This document shows positions 1 to 7,751 of a stretch of 64,000 bases of DNA, piece by piece. The notes under the pieces are model-generated. The model was not told where the DNA came from and searched no databases. It worked only from the letters and a program-made list of their open reading frames with translations. A program made the position numbers and the translations under genes. Origin of the DNA: a virus; the IMG/VR virus record IMGVR_UViG_3300038424_000251, positions 62,001 to 126,000 of that record, one strand, 5' to 3'. Each line of letters opens with the position of its first letter. The stretch's first letter is position 1.

Positions 1-153
1 TTCAACACCATTACAACCGATAAGAAAAGACAGTTGACGTTAAGAGAACTATTTTATATAATGTATGGAAAAGATGCACAATTTATTGATGTTGAGAATG
101 TTATGGAGATTGCTAGAACCATCAATAAACTTTTTTTATTGAGAGAAGTATAA
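1..153 (+). CDS. C-terminal end of a truncated gene, unknown function
   Basis: An open frame enters from the left edge and stops with TAA at 151-153, giving 50 residues. The fragment is charged and looks helical, with a segment around residues 21-45 containing DVENVMEIARTINKLF. Nothing in it identifies a family. A good promoter follows immediately (161-189), so this gene is probably the last of its transcript. Confidence 0.6.
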   Translation, partial: FNTITTDKKRQLTLRELFYIMYGKDAQFIDVENVMEIARTINKLFLLREV

Positions 154-160
154 ATAGATG

Positions 161-189
161 TTGACAAAACAAAGAATTTATGATATAGT
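161..189 (+). promoter_or_regulatory. Sigma70-type promoter upstream of the gene at 241
   Basis: TTGACA (161-166), a 17-base spacer and TATAGT (184-189). The predicted start near 196 leaves a leader of about 45 bases ending in AAGAAGG (227-233), a good Shine-Dalgarno site 7 bases before the ATG at 241. Confidence 0.7.
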
Positions 190-240
190 GATTATAATAT
201 AAGTTCTATATTTAATAGAGCACAACAAGAAGGTATAGTT

Positions 241-642
241 ATGAGTATTAGAAAAACACAACGTAAAAATAAAACAAAGCAAGTTATTTCTTGGCCACCA
301 CACGATTCATATTTTACTATTGATAGTTTGGTAGAAATAAATCCTCATATGCTTACATCATCAGGTTCAGATATCACTCTGAGAGTTCGATTGAACAAAG
401 CAACAGATGAAGAAGGATTGGTAGCAGTAATAGGCCAAAAAAATTGTGGTAAAGGAAGACCGCAAAAAGTTTGGGCTATGCGACCTGTTAAACAATCTGC
501 TATTGACAAAGCAAAAGCTGATGGCATTTCTTTAGATATACCAAAAATTATGACCGTTATGGAAATTTCCACACAAACAGCTACTCCTGCCGTAACACCC
601 GTTACAAATATAGCGTCAACCGCCAAGACAGTAAATGCTTAA
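241..642 (+). CDS. Hypothetical protein, possible winged-helix fragment
   Basis: A 133-residue protein with a basic N-terminus. The middle (residues 35-82) reads like a short helix-turn-helix or winged-helix segment: SGSDITLRVRLNKA, then GQKNCGKGRPQKVWAM, where GRPQKVW resembles the wing of small DNA-binding domains. The C-terminus is low-complexity Thr/Ala/Val. It has its own promoter and a strong Shine-Dalgarno. A small transcription regulator is possible but not shown. Confidence 0.7.
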   Translation: MSIRKTQRKNKTKQVISWPPHDSYFTIDSLVEINPHMLTSSGSDITLRVRLNKATDEEGLVAVIGQKNCGKGRPQKVWAMRPVKQSAIDKAKADGISLDIPKIMTVMEISTQTATPAVTPVTNIASTAKTVNA

Positions 643-665
643 TCATATTAAAAAATATCATACAT

Positions 666-860
666 ATGAAAAGAAAAAAGATTGCGAAAAAGAAATCGCA
701 TTTGATTGACTTACATATGTATGGTATTTTTGATGTCAAGAGAAATACAATAATCAAAATTAGCCTTGACCCAACAGAAATACAAATGGAAATAGCCCTT
801 TCAGGTGGGTTAAATGAAAATCTTACAGAATGTGAATTTAACGTTAAACTAGCTATTTAA
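666..860 (+). CDS. Small hypothetical protein
   Basis: A 64-residue protein with a very basic N-terminus (KRKKIAKKK) followed by a predicted beta-rich region. It lies 23 bases after the previous stop, so the two are probably cotranscribed. Its last bases overlap the end of the convergent gene at 857-1369. No family is recognised. Confidence 0.55.
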   Translation: MKRKKIAKKKSHLIDLHMYGIFDVKRNTIIKISLDPTEIQMEIALSGGLNENLTECEFNVKLAI

Positions 861-1369
861 CTTTTTCCTTTGTAAGTCATAAAAAGTTTGAAGGAATTTT
901 TAACTGCAATGTCTTCTTTATAGTAAAAAATAGTTGATGTTTTACTAATTTTATTTATTACTGCTTGAATTCTTTGATTAGACCCATAGGCCAAAGGCAT
1001 ACCAAATTCATCGTCAAATATCACCGATAAAACAGGACTGATTTTGAAATGATGATAGAAGAATTTATTAGGGTCCAGATAATGATATCTTAATGGTGGT
1101 TTTTGATGTAAGCCTTCTCCTTTGATTTCTATATATTTATTTGGTCCTTTTTCAAAAAACATTTGAGAATTCAATTCATAGTAAAACACAAAAGAATTTG
1201 GAGGAAGTTTGGTAGATTTTATAATAGCTATTGAACCTATCACAATAGGCATATCCATTTTAGCATCAAACAAAGCATCATTAGTCTCACTAAGTTTAAA
1301 ACAATGATAATATTTTGGTTTCGGTTGTTTTTTTATAACTTCTTTATCATTGACTTTATTTGTTGGCAT
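857..1369 (-). CDS. Hypothetical protein
   Basis: A 170-residue protein, Lys/Tyr/Phe-rich, with no signal peptide or membrane segment and no recognisable motif. It sits alone on the minus strand between plus-strand genes and diverges from the DUF4338 gene at 1384 with only 14 bases between start codons. The -35 box of that neighbour's promoter therefore lies inside the first codons of this gene. Confidence 0.65.
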   Translation of the reverse strand: MPTNKVNDKEVIKKQPKPKYYHCFKLSETNDALFDAKMDMPIVIGSIAIIKSTKLPPNSFVFYYELNSQMFFEKGPNKYIEIKGEGLHQKPPLRYHYLDPNKFFYHHFKISPVLSVIFDDEFGMPLAYGSNQRIQAVINKISKTSTIFYYKEDIAVKNSFKLFMTYKGKS

Positions 1370-1377
1370 AATACAAT
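1350..1377 (+). promoter_or_regulatory. Promoter ending 6 bases before the ATG at 1384
   Basis: TTGACT (1350-1355), a 16-base spacer and TACAAT (1372-1377), then 6 bases to the ATG at 1384. Transcription would start at or within a base or two of the start codon, giving a leaderless message. The -35 box lies within the divergent gene. Confidence 0.6.
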
Positions 1378-1383
1378 ATAAGT

Positions 1384-2724
1384 ATGAGTGAAGAATCTTT
1401 TTTCAATTTTGAACCACGGTCTGATGATATCAAGAAGAAAATATCAGAAGAAAGAAAAAAGATGAATGAGCCATTGGGGAAATATGCAAACAATGACATC
1501 GTTAAATCTACAACGGGAGAAGATATTTTTAATTTTGAAAAAAATAAGCAGAAACTTATAGATGATTTGAATTGGTTAAAATCTCTCAAAGTTGAAGAAT
1601 TTACATTTCGTAAAAAATTTGAAGAAATTCAATTGGTAAATGATTTTATTAAAAAATATGATACTAGAGCAAAAGCTAGAATATGGGAACCGACAAATAT
1701 CAATGATGAAGAACTTACCATTAAGGAAATCAACATTCTTCAACCGAAAGTAATTGTTGTTGTTGATGAATTTCAAGAACGGCTTTGGACTACTTTGAGA
1801 ATTTATTGCAGCACAGCAGAATATAACCAAGCACCCGGACGATTCATAAAATTCCTAATGATAGATAATATATCAAATCAAGTGTTGGGTATAGCTTCTA
1901 TTGCTAGTGATGTTATTTCTATATCTGCCAGAGATAAATTTATTGGTTGGACATCAGAAGATAAATTACAACACAAAATGTTGAAATATTCTGCTATAGG
2001 AACTACTATTGTTCCTACACAGCCACTTGGAATAAATTTTTTAGGTGGAAAACTTATAGCAGCATTGGTGACTTCTGATGTAGTTAGAAATGAATGGGAA
2101 AATGAAGATTTAGATAAAACAAAATCTAAACCCTGTAAGTTAGTTGGAATGACAACTACCAGCTTATATGGTCGTCCCTCTATGTATGATGCCATGAAAT
2201 GGTGGAAAGGTGTTGGACTTTCAAAGGGTAAAATACCCATTAAACCCTATGAAGATGTTTATAAAGATTGGCATGATTGGTTAAAGCAATATAAAAAAGA
2301 AAAGTATGATGAAGCTATGAAACAGAAAGAAGGCGTATCTGGCCCAGTTACAGGCGCAAAAATGAGAGTATTGTCGATGATATTTGATGCTTGCGACATT
2401 AAGCAATCAGAATATTGCCATGGATATGAAAGAGGTGTTTATTATTCGTGTTTTTATGAAAATACAAAAGAATTTCTCTGTAGAAAAATTACAGAGAATA
2501 AATTAGTTATGAAACCACTATTTAAAGATGGGGTAAAAGCTATTTTGGAATGGTGGCGACCAAAAGCTATACAAAGATATAAAAAATTGAAAGCAGAAGG
2601 AAGATTGAATCCGAACAAACTGTTTTATAATGAAATGGATAGAAATATAGTTTATCCTTCCATGACGGATAAAGAGGCATATAATGAAGTAAAGAAAAAA
2701 TTCTTCATTGATGTAGGCCGATAA
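1384..2724 (+). CDS. DUF4338 (DruA-family) protein, long form
   Basis: A 446-residue protein. Residues about 155-270 carry the DUF4338 pattern: a strand pair ending in LGIASIASDVISISARDKFIGW, then LGINFLGGKLIAALVTSD (the conserved LLGGKL segment), then VGMTTTSLYGRPSMYDAMKW. The N-terminal 130 residues are charged and helical, and a C-terminal extension of about 150 residues has no known match. DUF4338 is the family of DruA from Druantia anti-phage systems, but it also occurs in phages and mobile elements; its biochemical activity is not something I can state. A shorter relative lies at 4137-4877. Confidence 0.72.
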   Translation: MSEESFFNFEPRSDDIKKKISEERKKMNEPLGKYANNDIVKSTTGEDIFNFEKNKQKLIDDLNWLKSLKVEEFTFRKKFEEIQLVNDFIKKYDTRAKARIWEPTNINDEELTIKEINILQPKVIVVVDEFQERLWTTLRIYCSTAEYNQAPGRFIKFLMIDNISNQVLGIASIASDVISISARDKFIGWTSEDKLQHKMLKYSAIGTTIVPTQPLGINFLGGKLIAALVTSDVVRNEWENEDLDKTKSKPCKLVGMTTTSLYGRPSMYDAMKWWKGVGLSKGKIPIKPYEDVYKDWHDWLKQYKKEKYDEAMKQKEGVSGPVTGAKMRVLSMIFDACDIKQSEYCHGYERGVYYSCFYENTKEFLCRKITENKLVMKPLFKDGVKAILEWWRPKAIQRYKKLKAEGRLNPNKLFYNEMDRNIVYPSMTDKEAYNEVKKKFFIDVGR

Positions 2725-2735
2725 TAATAAACCCT

Positions 2736-2909
2736 ATGGGAAGAACATACAGAAAAAATGACAGGTGGAAGAAGGACCGAAGGGACCAAAACTTCAAGAA
2801 AAGTAAAAAATTCAAAAAATTTAAAAATGGTAAATTTAAACCATCTAAATTAAATCTGCCAAAAGTAGAAAATGAACTAACCGATACAGATGATTCTATT
2901 GATTCTTAA
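2736..2909 (+). CDS. Small, extremely basic protein
   Basis: A 57-residue frame from the ATG at 2736 to the TAA at 2907-2909. The first 40 residues are mostly Lys/Arg/Phe (for example KKSKKFKKFKNGKFK) and the tail is acidic (TDTDDSIDS). It fills the gap after the DUF4338 gene and overlaps the next gene by 20 bases, as in a compact operon. It could bind nucleic acid, but composition is the only evidence. Confidence 0.5.
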   Translation: MGRTYRKNDRWKKDRRDQNFKKSKKFKKFKNGKFKPSKLNLPKVENELTDTDDSIDS

Positions 2910-3258
2910 AATTTTAATTTGGATATTACTTTGCGGAATAATATATTATCTACTGTTGCGTATCCAAAAACTAAAAATACGTTTGGATGCGTTCACATAT
3001 GCTACATTGATATCCAATGGAAAAGATTTGAAAAGTATTTGTGACAAATGTAAAAAATATGGATTAACTAGAGATGAAATAGAATCAGTTGTTAGTGTAT
3101 ATAACTTACATACCAATATAAATTCTTTACATAAGAGTCAAAAAGTGTTAGTGTCATCTATTAAAGAGTTATACAGAGTATTAAGAAGGTATGATAAAAA
3201 TTTCAGACGACAAATCAAAATCGACATTGGTAAAGAAACGAGGACGGAAGAAACTTGA
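2890..3258 (+). CDS. Small membrane-anchored hypothetical protein
   Basis: 122 residues. Residues 2-24 form one strongly hydrophobic helix (ILLILKILIWILLCGIIYYL), followed by a basic cytosolic segment and a helical domain, suggesting an N-terminally anchored inner-membrane protein. It overlaps the genes on both sides (20 and 68 bases), which suggests translational coupling. No family is recognised. Confidence 0.6.
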   Translation: MILLILKILIWILLCGIIYYLLLRIQKLKIRLDAFTYATLISNGKDLKSICDKCKKYGLTRDEIESVVSVYNLHTNINSLHKSQKVLVSSIKELYRVLRRYDKNFRRQIKIDIGKETRTEET

Positions 3259-3727
3259 AAACCCGACAATAAAAGGAATAGGGTTGTTTGACCATGTTAA
3301 ACATATTCGTTCTATTCAAAACTCCGATTACTTTAAAAGTTTGACTGAATTAGACGTGAAATCGTTTAATCATTTTATGATACTTAAAGCATTAAGTATG
3401 AATCCCGCTCTTTTAGAAGATATTTCTACTTTATTCAGATATTTTGATAAAATACCATCACCACAATTTTATCAACTTCTTATCGGTTTAATTCCTCCAG
3501 ATAAAAGATTTTATCCTTGGGTTAAAGCTAAAAAAGTTCCGTTCAATGTAAAATTGATTGAATTGATATCAATGTATTTTGAAATTTCTCAAAAAGAAGC
3601 TGCAGAATACGCAACGTTGTTATTCTCAACTGATAAAGGTAAAAAAGAATTGGAAAACCTTTGTAGAGCTTATGGATTGACGGATAAGGAAGTTGAAGAA
3701 ATTATGAAAGGATATGATGATGAATAA
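3191..3727 (+). CDS. Probable clamp-loader small subunit (T4 gp62-like)
   Basis: 178 residues. The segment FNHFMILKALSMNPALLED (about 59-77), followed by a stretch ending in LIPPDKRFYPWVKAKK (about 99-115), resembles T4 gp62, where a matching FM...ALS.FP block is followed by VPRGKRYGKWAK. gp62 forms the clamp loader with the ATPase gp44 and helps load the gp45 clamp. Both partners are encoded in this window (38972 and 38026). Length is close to gp62 (187 residues). The match is by eye from remembered family features, so it is moderately secure. In T4 the gene sits next to 44; here it is about 35 kb away. The start overlaps the upstream gene. Confidence 0.6.
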   Translation: MIKISDDKSKSTLVKKRGRKKLENPTIKGIGLFDHVKHIRSIQNSDYFKSLTELDVKSFNHFMILKALSMNPALLEDISTLFRYFDKIPSPQFYQLLIGLIPPDKRFYPWVKAKKVPFNVKLIELISMYFEISQKEAAEYATLLFSTDKGKKELENLCRAYGLTDKEVEEIMKGYDDE

Positions 3728-4133
3728 AAGTATTATAACTAAGAAAATAATAACAGATTCTAAACCAAGTTTTGTAATTAAAGATTCGGGTAATAGGCAA
3801 AAATATATTACTGGTGCTCAAAGAGATACGCAAGAAGGAAAAGGTAGATTTGACCTTCTTCCTGTTCATGCTATAACTAGGCTTGCCCAACATTTTGAAA
3901 ATGGTGCAAAAAAATATGATGCAGATAATTGGAGAAGAGGAATACCTCTTAATCGTTATTTAGATTCTGCTCTTAGACATTTGTTTGAATTTGCTGATGG
4001 CGAAAAGGATGAAGACCATGCTATTGCTGCTGCGTGGAATATTCTTTGTCTTGTAGAAACGGAATATATGATTAAAAAAGGTATTCTCCCAAAAGAATTG
4101 AATACTCTTAGAAAATTACCAAAAGAAAATTAA
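3714..4133 (+). CDS. dATP/dGTP diphosphohydrolase-like (MazG-like, DUF5664)
   Basis: 139 residues. From about residue 33 the protein carries the family signature: GAQRDTQEGKGRFDLLP, then GAKKYDADNWRRGIPL, then DSALRHLFEFADGEKDEDH and AAWNILCL. The acidic and His residues in the helices are those expected of an all-alpha NTP pyrophosphatase. Relatives hydrolyse dATP or dGTP to the monophosphate plus pyrophosphate and can bias the nucleotide pool during infection. The start overlaps the gp62-like gene by 14 bases. A purine-Z pathway is one known context, but no PurZ-like gene is visible here. Confidence 0.75.
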   Translation: MMMNKSIITKKIITDSKPSFVIKDSGNRQKYITGAQRDTQEGKGRFDLLPVHAITRLAQHFENGAKKYDADNWRRGIPLNRYLDSALRHLFEFADGEKDEDHAIAAAWNILCLVETEYMIKKGILPKELNTLRKLPKEN

Positions 4134-4136
4134 ATC

Positions 4137-4877
4137 ATGTCTGTTGAAGTTTCTTTTTTTGATATCAAAGTAAAACCTAATTCTCCTGTATATTTGGTGG
4201 AATGTGATTCACCAGAACAAAACAAGATTTTCAGAAATACCATTGATAATTTTCACAGTTATGTAAAATATACCGATTCTCCTACACGAAATCTTAGATG
4301 GTTAGTCTATGAAACAGAGTCAGGCAATCAAATAGGCGCAATTGGGCTATCTTCTGCTACTATTGCTGTATCAATCAGAGATAAATTTATAGGTTGGGAT
4401 AATAAAACCAAAATAAAAAACTTATGTAACTTAGCAAATAATTCACGATTTTGTTTAGCTCAACCTAGGATTTCCATAAAGAATGCTGCATCTTCAACTC
4501 TTAAACAATTGAGGATTGAGGGAGCTAAACGGTGGAAAGAAAAATATGGAGATGAACTTATTTTATTAGAAACTTTTGTTCAACCTGAAAGAGATGAAGA
4601 ATATCAAGGAAACAAAACTCGTCGTGGTTCATGTTATCGTGCTGATAATTGGATGGAGTTAGGTCTTACCAGTGGAAGTTCTTTCAAAAAATGTCCATTA
4701 TTACTATGGCAAAAGGAAACTGGAGAAAGAGGAAGAATTGCAAGAGAGAATCCTAAACTTGCTATGGAAACGTATGGAAATTATGGTGGTAAACAATATA
4801 TTGTAACTCAATCTAAGCAAAAACTAATGTTTATAAAACCCCTAGTTAAAAATTGGAAAAAAAGACTAACCCAATAG
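4137..4877 (+). CDS. DUF4338 (DruA-family) protein, short form
   Basis: 246 residues carrying the DUF4338 core: LRWLVYETESGNQIGAIGL, then VSIRDKFIGWDNKTK, NNSRFCLAQPR, a Leu-rich segment, LILLETFVQPERD and the family hallmark GSCYRADNWMELGLTSG at about 168-184. The C-terminus is a short basic tail. It lies 3 bases after the diphosphohydrolase stop and is probably cotranscribed. It resembles the compact DruA form more closely than the long paralogue at 1384. Confidence 0.75.
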   Translation: MSVEVSFFDIKVKPNSPVYLVECDSPEQNKIFRNTIDNFHSYVKYTDSPTRNLRWLVYETESGNQIGAIGLSSATIAVSIRDKFIGWDNKTKIKNLCNLANNSRFCLAQPRISIKNAASSTLKQLRIEGAKRWKEKYGDELILLETFVQPERDEEYQGNKTRRGSCYRADNWMELGLTSGSSFKKCPLLLWQKETGERGRIARENPKLAMETYGNYGGKQYIVTQSKQKLMFIKPLVKNWKKRLTQ

Positions 4878-4881
4878 AAGA

Positions 4882-5169
4882 TTATCGTGAAAGTGTAGAA
4901 ATTATCTGATTGTTGAGATAAAATTGTATTCTATTGTCATTAGTTTTGGATAATAATGTATAAGCAAAATTTTGTGACCTACATGCAAAAGCAGTATAAT
5001 GCCGTTTACATTGGTTGTATCTATCTTGTTTTGCTTGTGGTGGTTCACAGGCACACATACGGACTAATATATCCATACATGTAACTAGATTTTGAGATTC
5101 AGGACACATTCCTGCTAATCCATTTCTTATTAGGAAATTATATAAATCATTGGGACCGTTTATATTCAT
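4882..5169 (-). CDS. Hypothetical Cys-rich small protein
   Basis: 95 residues with seven cysteines, several close together (MCPESQNLVTCMDILVRMCA, then C-KRHYTAFAC). There is no signal peptide. The cysteine spacing could bind a metal, but no known finger pattern fits. It overlaps the upstream membrane-protein gene by 4 bases, so the two form a small minus-strand unit. Confidence 0.5.
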   Translation of the reverse strand: MNINGPNDLYNFLIRNGLAGMCPESQNLVTCMDILVRMCACEPPQAKQDRYNQCKRHYTAFACRSQNFAYTLLSKTNDNRIQFYLNNQIISTLSR

Positions 5170-5540
5170 GTTGAAAATTTAATTAATCCATTAATAATTC
5201 CGTATGTTATAAGTGATAAAATACATACTGTAGGGATTAATACCAAAATGTAGAAATCTAACAAGGTAATAGAGATTATTGAGCATAATATTATTGATAA
5301 CCATACTGATAAGCATAATGGACATGATAACATTTTAGTAATGAAATTATGATATTTTATGTCAAGAAAATGTGGATAATCAATCATTAATGAATTTTCT
5401 TCACGCTTCATTGAGTAAAACTCATTTACTTTTAACAATTTTGATAAACCTAGCAATGAACCCCATTCAATTATTGCATCGGATTTTAGCCATACTAACA
5501 TTATGAGTGTTATTAGATTTACTAAGTAAAATAATTCCAT
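5166..5540 (-). CDS. Small membrane protein, DUF1360-like
   Basis: 124 residues with an N-terminal hydrophobic helix (about 3-20) and two C-terminal hydrophobic segments (about 92-120). A CxxC-containing motif, MLSCPLCLSVWLS, lies just before them; DUF1360-type membrane proteins carry a similar TCPFCLSVW-like motif. The function of that family is unknown. It is cotranscribed with the following 95-residue gene. Confidence 0.55.
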   Translation of the reverse strand: MELFYLVNLITLIMLVWLKSDAIIEWGSLLGLSKLLKVNEFYSMKREENSLMIDYPHFLDIKYHNFITKMLSCPLCLSVWLSIILCSIISITLLDFYILVLIPTVCILSLITYGIINGLIKFST

Positions 5541-5604
5541 TGTATCAATAAATAGATTATGTGCAATTAAAAAAACTTGTAACGTGAAAAGTTTGTGTTA
5601 AAAT

Positions 5605-5610
5605 TATAAT
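5605..5610 (+). promoter_or_regulatory. -10-like TATAAT 7 bases before the ATG at 5618
   Basis: A perfect TATAAT with 7 bases to the start codon of the sugar dehydrase gene. No good -35 lies 16-18 bases upstream. It fits the leaderless arrangement seen elsewhere in the window but is weaker alone. Confidence 0.35.
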
Positions 5611-5617
5611 TTAAAAT

Positions 5618-6916
5618 ATGAATCAACGTTCTCCGAAAGACAAAATAAGGGATTTAATATCAGATTTAAAAAAAGATGCATCTATACCTCAATTTTGTTA
5701 TAATATAAATAGCAAAAATGATTCTGTGTATTATGGTGGCCCATTATATGATGACGAAGAATTGACAGAAGCTATATACACATTATTATTTGGAAAGTGG
5801 TTAGTATCAGGTGAAAATGTGAACAAATTTGAGAAAGAGTTTTCTGTTTATATAAATTTAAAATATTCTCTCATGGTAAATTCTGGAAGTTCTGCTAACT
5901 TACTTATTGTTTTAACTCTTAAAAAATATCTCGGATGGAAAGACAATGATGAAATAATAGTATCATCTGTTGGATTTCCTACTACTGTAAATCCAATTAT
6001 TCAATCTAATTTAAAACCTGTCTTTTGTGATATAGAATTAGATACATTGAATTTTGACATAAATGAGATAAAGAAAAAAATAAACAAAAAAACAAAGGCT
6101 ATCATAGTCTCCCCTGTATTGGGAAATCCACCCAATATGACAGAATTGAAATCTTTGTGTAAAAATCATGATATCATAATGATAATGGATGGGTGTGACT
6201 CTTTGGGAAGTAAGTGGGATGATAAACATTTGGCTGAGTATGGTATAATGTCCAGTTGTTCTTTTTATCCAGCACACCATATCACGACAGGAGAAGGAGG
6301 TATGATATCAACCAATAATGAAGAGTTGATTAATTTATCAAGAAGTTTAGCTTGGTGGGGAAGAGGATGTCATTGTGTTGGTCCTGCTAATTTATTAAAA
6401 AATGGAAGTTGTGGAAGTAGATTTTCAAATTGGATACCAGAATTAGACTTTATAACAGACCATAGATATTTTTATCCCAATATAGGATACAATCTAAAAC
6501 CATTAGATTTACAGGGTGCAATTGGATTAGCTCAATTGAAAAAACTAAATTATATACACTCCAAAAGAACAGAATATAAGAATAGAATTCAAAAAATTTT
6601 ATCAAGGGTAAAAAAATTATCATTTCCAAAGCAATATAATAATGCATATGTATCTTGGTTTGGAGTTCCAATAATTTGTGAATCGTCAGGTGTAAAAGAA
6701 AGATTTGTGAAGTATTTGGAATCTAATAGAATACAGACTAGAAATTATTTTGCAGGTAATTTACTTTTGCATCCTGCATATAAGCATTTAGATAACTGGA
6801 AATTGTATCCGAATGCTAATATGGTATTGGAAAAAATATTTTTCATAGGATGTTCTCCAACTATGACAGACAAAAATATAGATTACATTGAAGAAGTAAT
6901 ATCAAAATATGAATAA
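5618..6916 (+). CDS. CDP-4-keto-6-deoxyglucose 3-dehydrase-like (E1, RfbH/DdhC type)
   Basis: 432 residues, a member of the DegT/DnrJ/StrS fold. In place of the PLP-binding lysine it has FYPAHHITTGEGG with His220, the hallmark of E1-type 3-dehydrases that use pyridoxamine phosphate. The [2Fe-2S] ligands are also visible: Cys193 (DGCDSLG), Cys251 and Cys253 (GCHC), and Cys265. The spacing C-X57-C-X1-C matches Yersinia E1; the last interval is 11 rather than 7 residues. These enzymes remove the C3 hydroxyl in CDP-3,6-dideoxyhexose synthesis. The next gene could reduce the product. No E3 reductase is seen, so electrons would have to come from elsewhere. Confidence 0.85.
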   Translation: MNQRSPKDKIRDLISDLKKDASIPQFCYNINSKNDSVYYGGPLYDDEELTEAIYTLLFGKWLVSGENVNKFEKEFSVYINLKYSLMVNSGSSANLLIVLTLKKYLGWKDNDEIIVSSVGFPTTVNPIIQSNLKPVFCDIELDTLNFDINEIKKKINKKTKAIIVSPVLGNPPNMTELKSLCKNHDIIMIMDGCDSLGSKWDDKHLAEYGIMSSCSFYPAHHITTGEGGMISTNNEELINLSRSLAWWGRGCHCVGPANLLKNGSCGSRFSNWIPELDFITDHRYFYPNIGYNLKPLDLQGAIGLAQLKKLNYIHSKRTEYKNRIQKILSRVKKLSFPKQYNNAYVSWFGVPIICESSGVKERFVKYLESNRIQTRNYFAGNLLLHPAYKHLDNWKLYPNANMVLEKIFFIGCSPTMTDKNIDYIEEVISKYE

Positions 6917-7751
6917 AATAGATTTATTTGGTGGAACAGGTTTTATAGGTTCTCATTTTAAGAAGTTATATGGTGATGATGTGTATGTTCATCCAAGAAA
7001 TTCTGCCAAACCAGTTACAGACAACGTGTTATACATGATAAGTACCACCGACAATTATAATGTATATAGCGACTTGATGGTGGATATTGATACAAATTTG
7101 ACTCACTTATTAAGAGTTTTGGATTATTATAGAGATGATGAATCATTAAGAAAAAATTCTATTTTTAATTTTGTAAGTTCGTGGTTTGTGTATGGAAAAA
7201 TTTATGATTTACCTGCTAAAGAAACGTCTATTTGTAATCCCAAAGGATTTTATTCCATAACTAAAAAATGCGCAGAAGATTTATTAATATCTTTTTGTGA
7301 AACATATGATTTGAAGTACAGAATTTTTAGATTATGTAATGTCTATGGTATAGGTGATAAAGACGTATCGAAAAGAAAAAATGCTTTACAATACTTAATA
7401 AATGAAATAAAAAATAATAGACCTATACAATTATATTATGGTGGGAATTTTATCAGGGATTATATGGATGGAGATGATATTTGTAGAGCTATTAATTTGT
7501 GTATGAACGTTTCTAATGTCAATCAAATCATAAACATAGGAAGCGGAATACCACAAAATTTTGGAGAAATTATACATTCTGTAGTTAAAGAAACCGGTTC
7601 GACCAGTTTAATAACTGCTATAGACCCTTCTGATTTCCACAAGCATGTTCAAGTGAAAGATATGTATTTAGATATTACTAAACTTAAAAATTTGGGATTT
7701 ATACAACAGGTCAAAATATTTGATGGCATTAAAAAGATTTTAAATTCGTAA
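6909..7751 (+). CDS. NAD(P)-dependent sugar reductase/epimerase (extended SDR)
   Basis: 280 residues. The Rossmann signature GGTGFIGSHF is at residues 8-17, the catalytic YSITKK (YxxxK) at about 116-121, and the typical late motif FIRDYMDGDDICRAI at about 182-196. It overlaps the E1-type dehydrase by 8 bases. By analogy with RfbJ/RfbS it could reduce the 4-keto group to finish a CDP-3,6-dideoxyhexose such as abequose or paratose, but the exact sugar cannot be read from the sequence. It ends convergently with, and overlapping, the long minus-strand glycan operon. Confidence 0.75.
   Translation: MNKIDLFGGTGFIGSHFKKLYGDDVYVHPRNSAKPVTDNVLYMISTTDNYNVYSDLMVDIDTNLTHLLRVLDYYRDDESLRKNSIFNFVSSWFVYGKIYDLPAKETSICNPKGFYSITKKCAEDLLISFCETYDLKYRIFRLCNVYGIGDKDVSKRKNALQYLINEIKNNRPIQLYYGGNFIRDYMDGDDICRAINLCMNVSNVNQIINIGSGIPQNFGEIIHSVVKETGSTSLITAIDPSDFHKHVQVKDMYLDITKLKNLGFIQQVKIFDGIKKILNS

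Noticed and set aside
149-156. TATAAATA, a T4 late promoter match
   Set aside because: It overlaps the end of the truncated gene and is followed within 5 bases by a complete TTGACA promoter, which explains the site better.
1878-2240. Long minus-strand frame opposite the DUF4338 gene
   Set aside because: Mirror frame of a well-supported gene, with no motif or ribosome site.
6038-6280. Minus-strand frame opposite the E1-type dehydrase
   Set aside because: The plus-strand frame carries full catalytic motifs, so this is a shadow.
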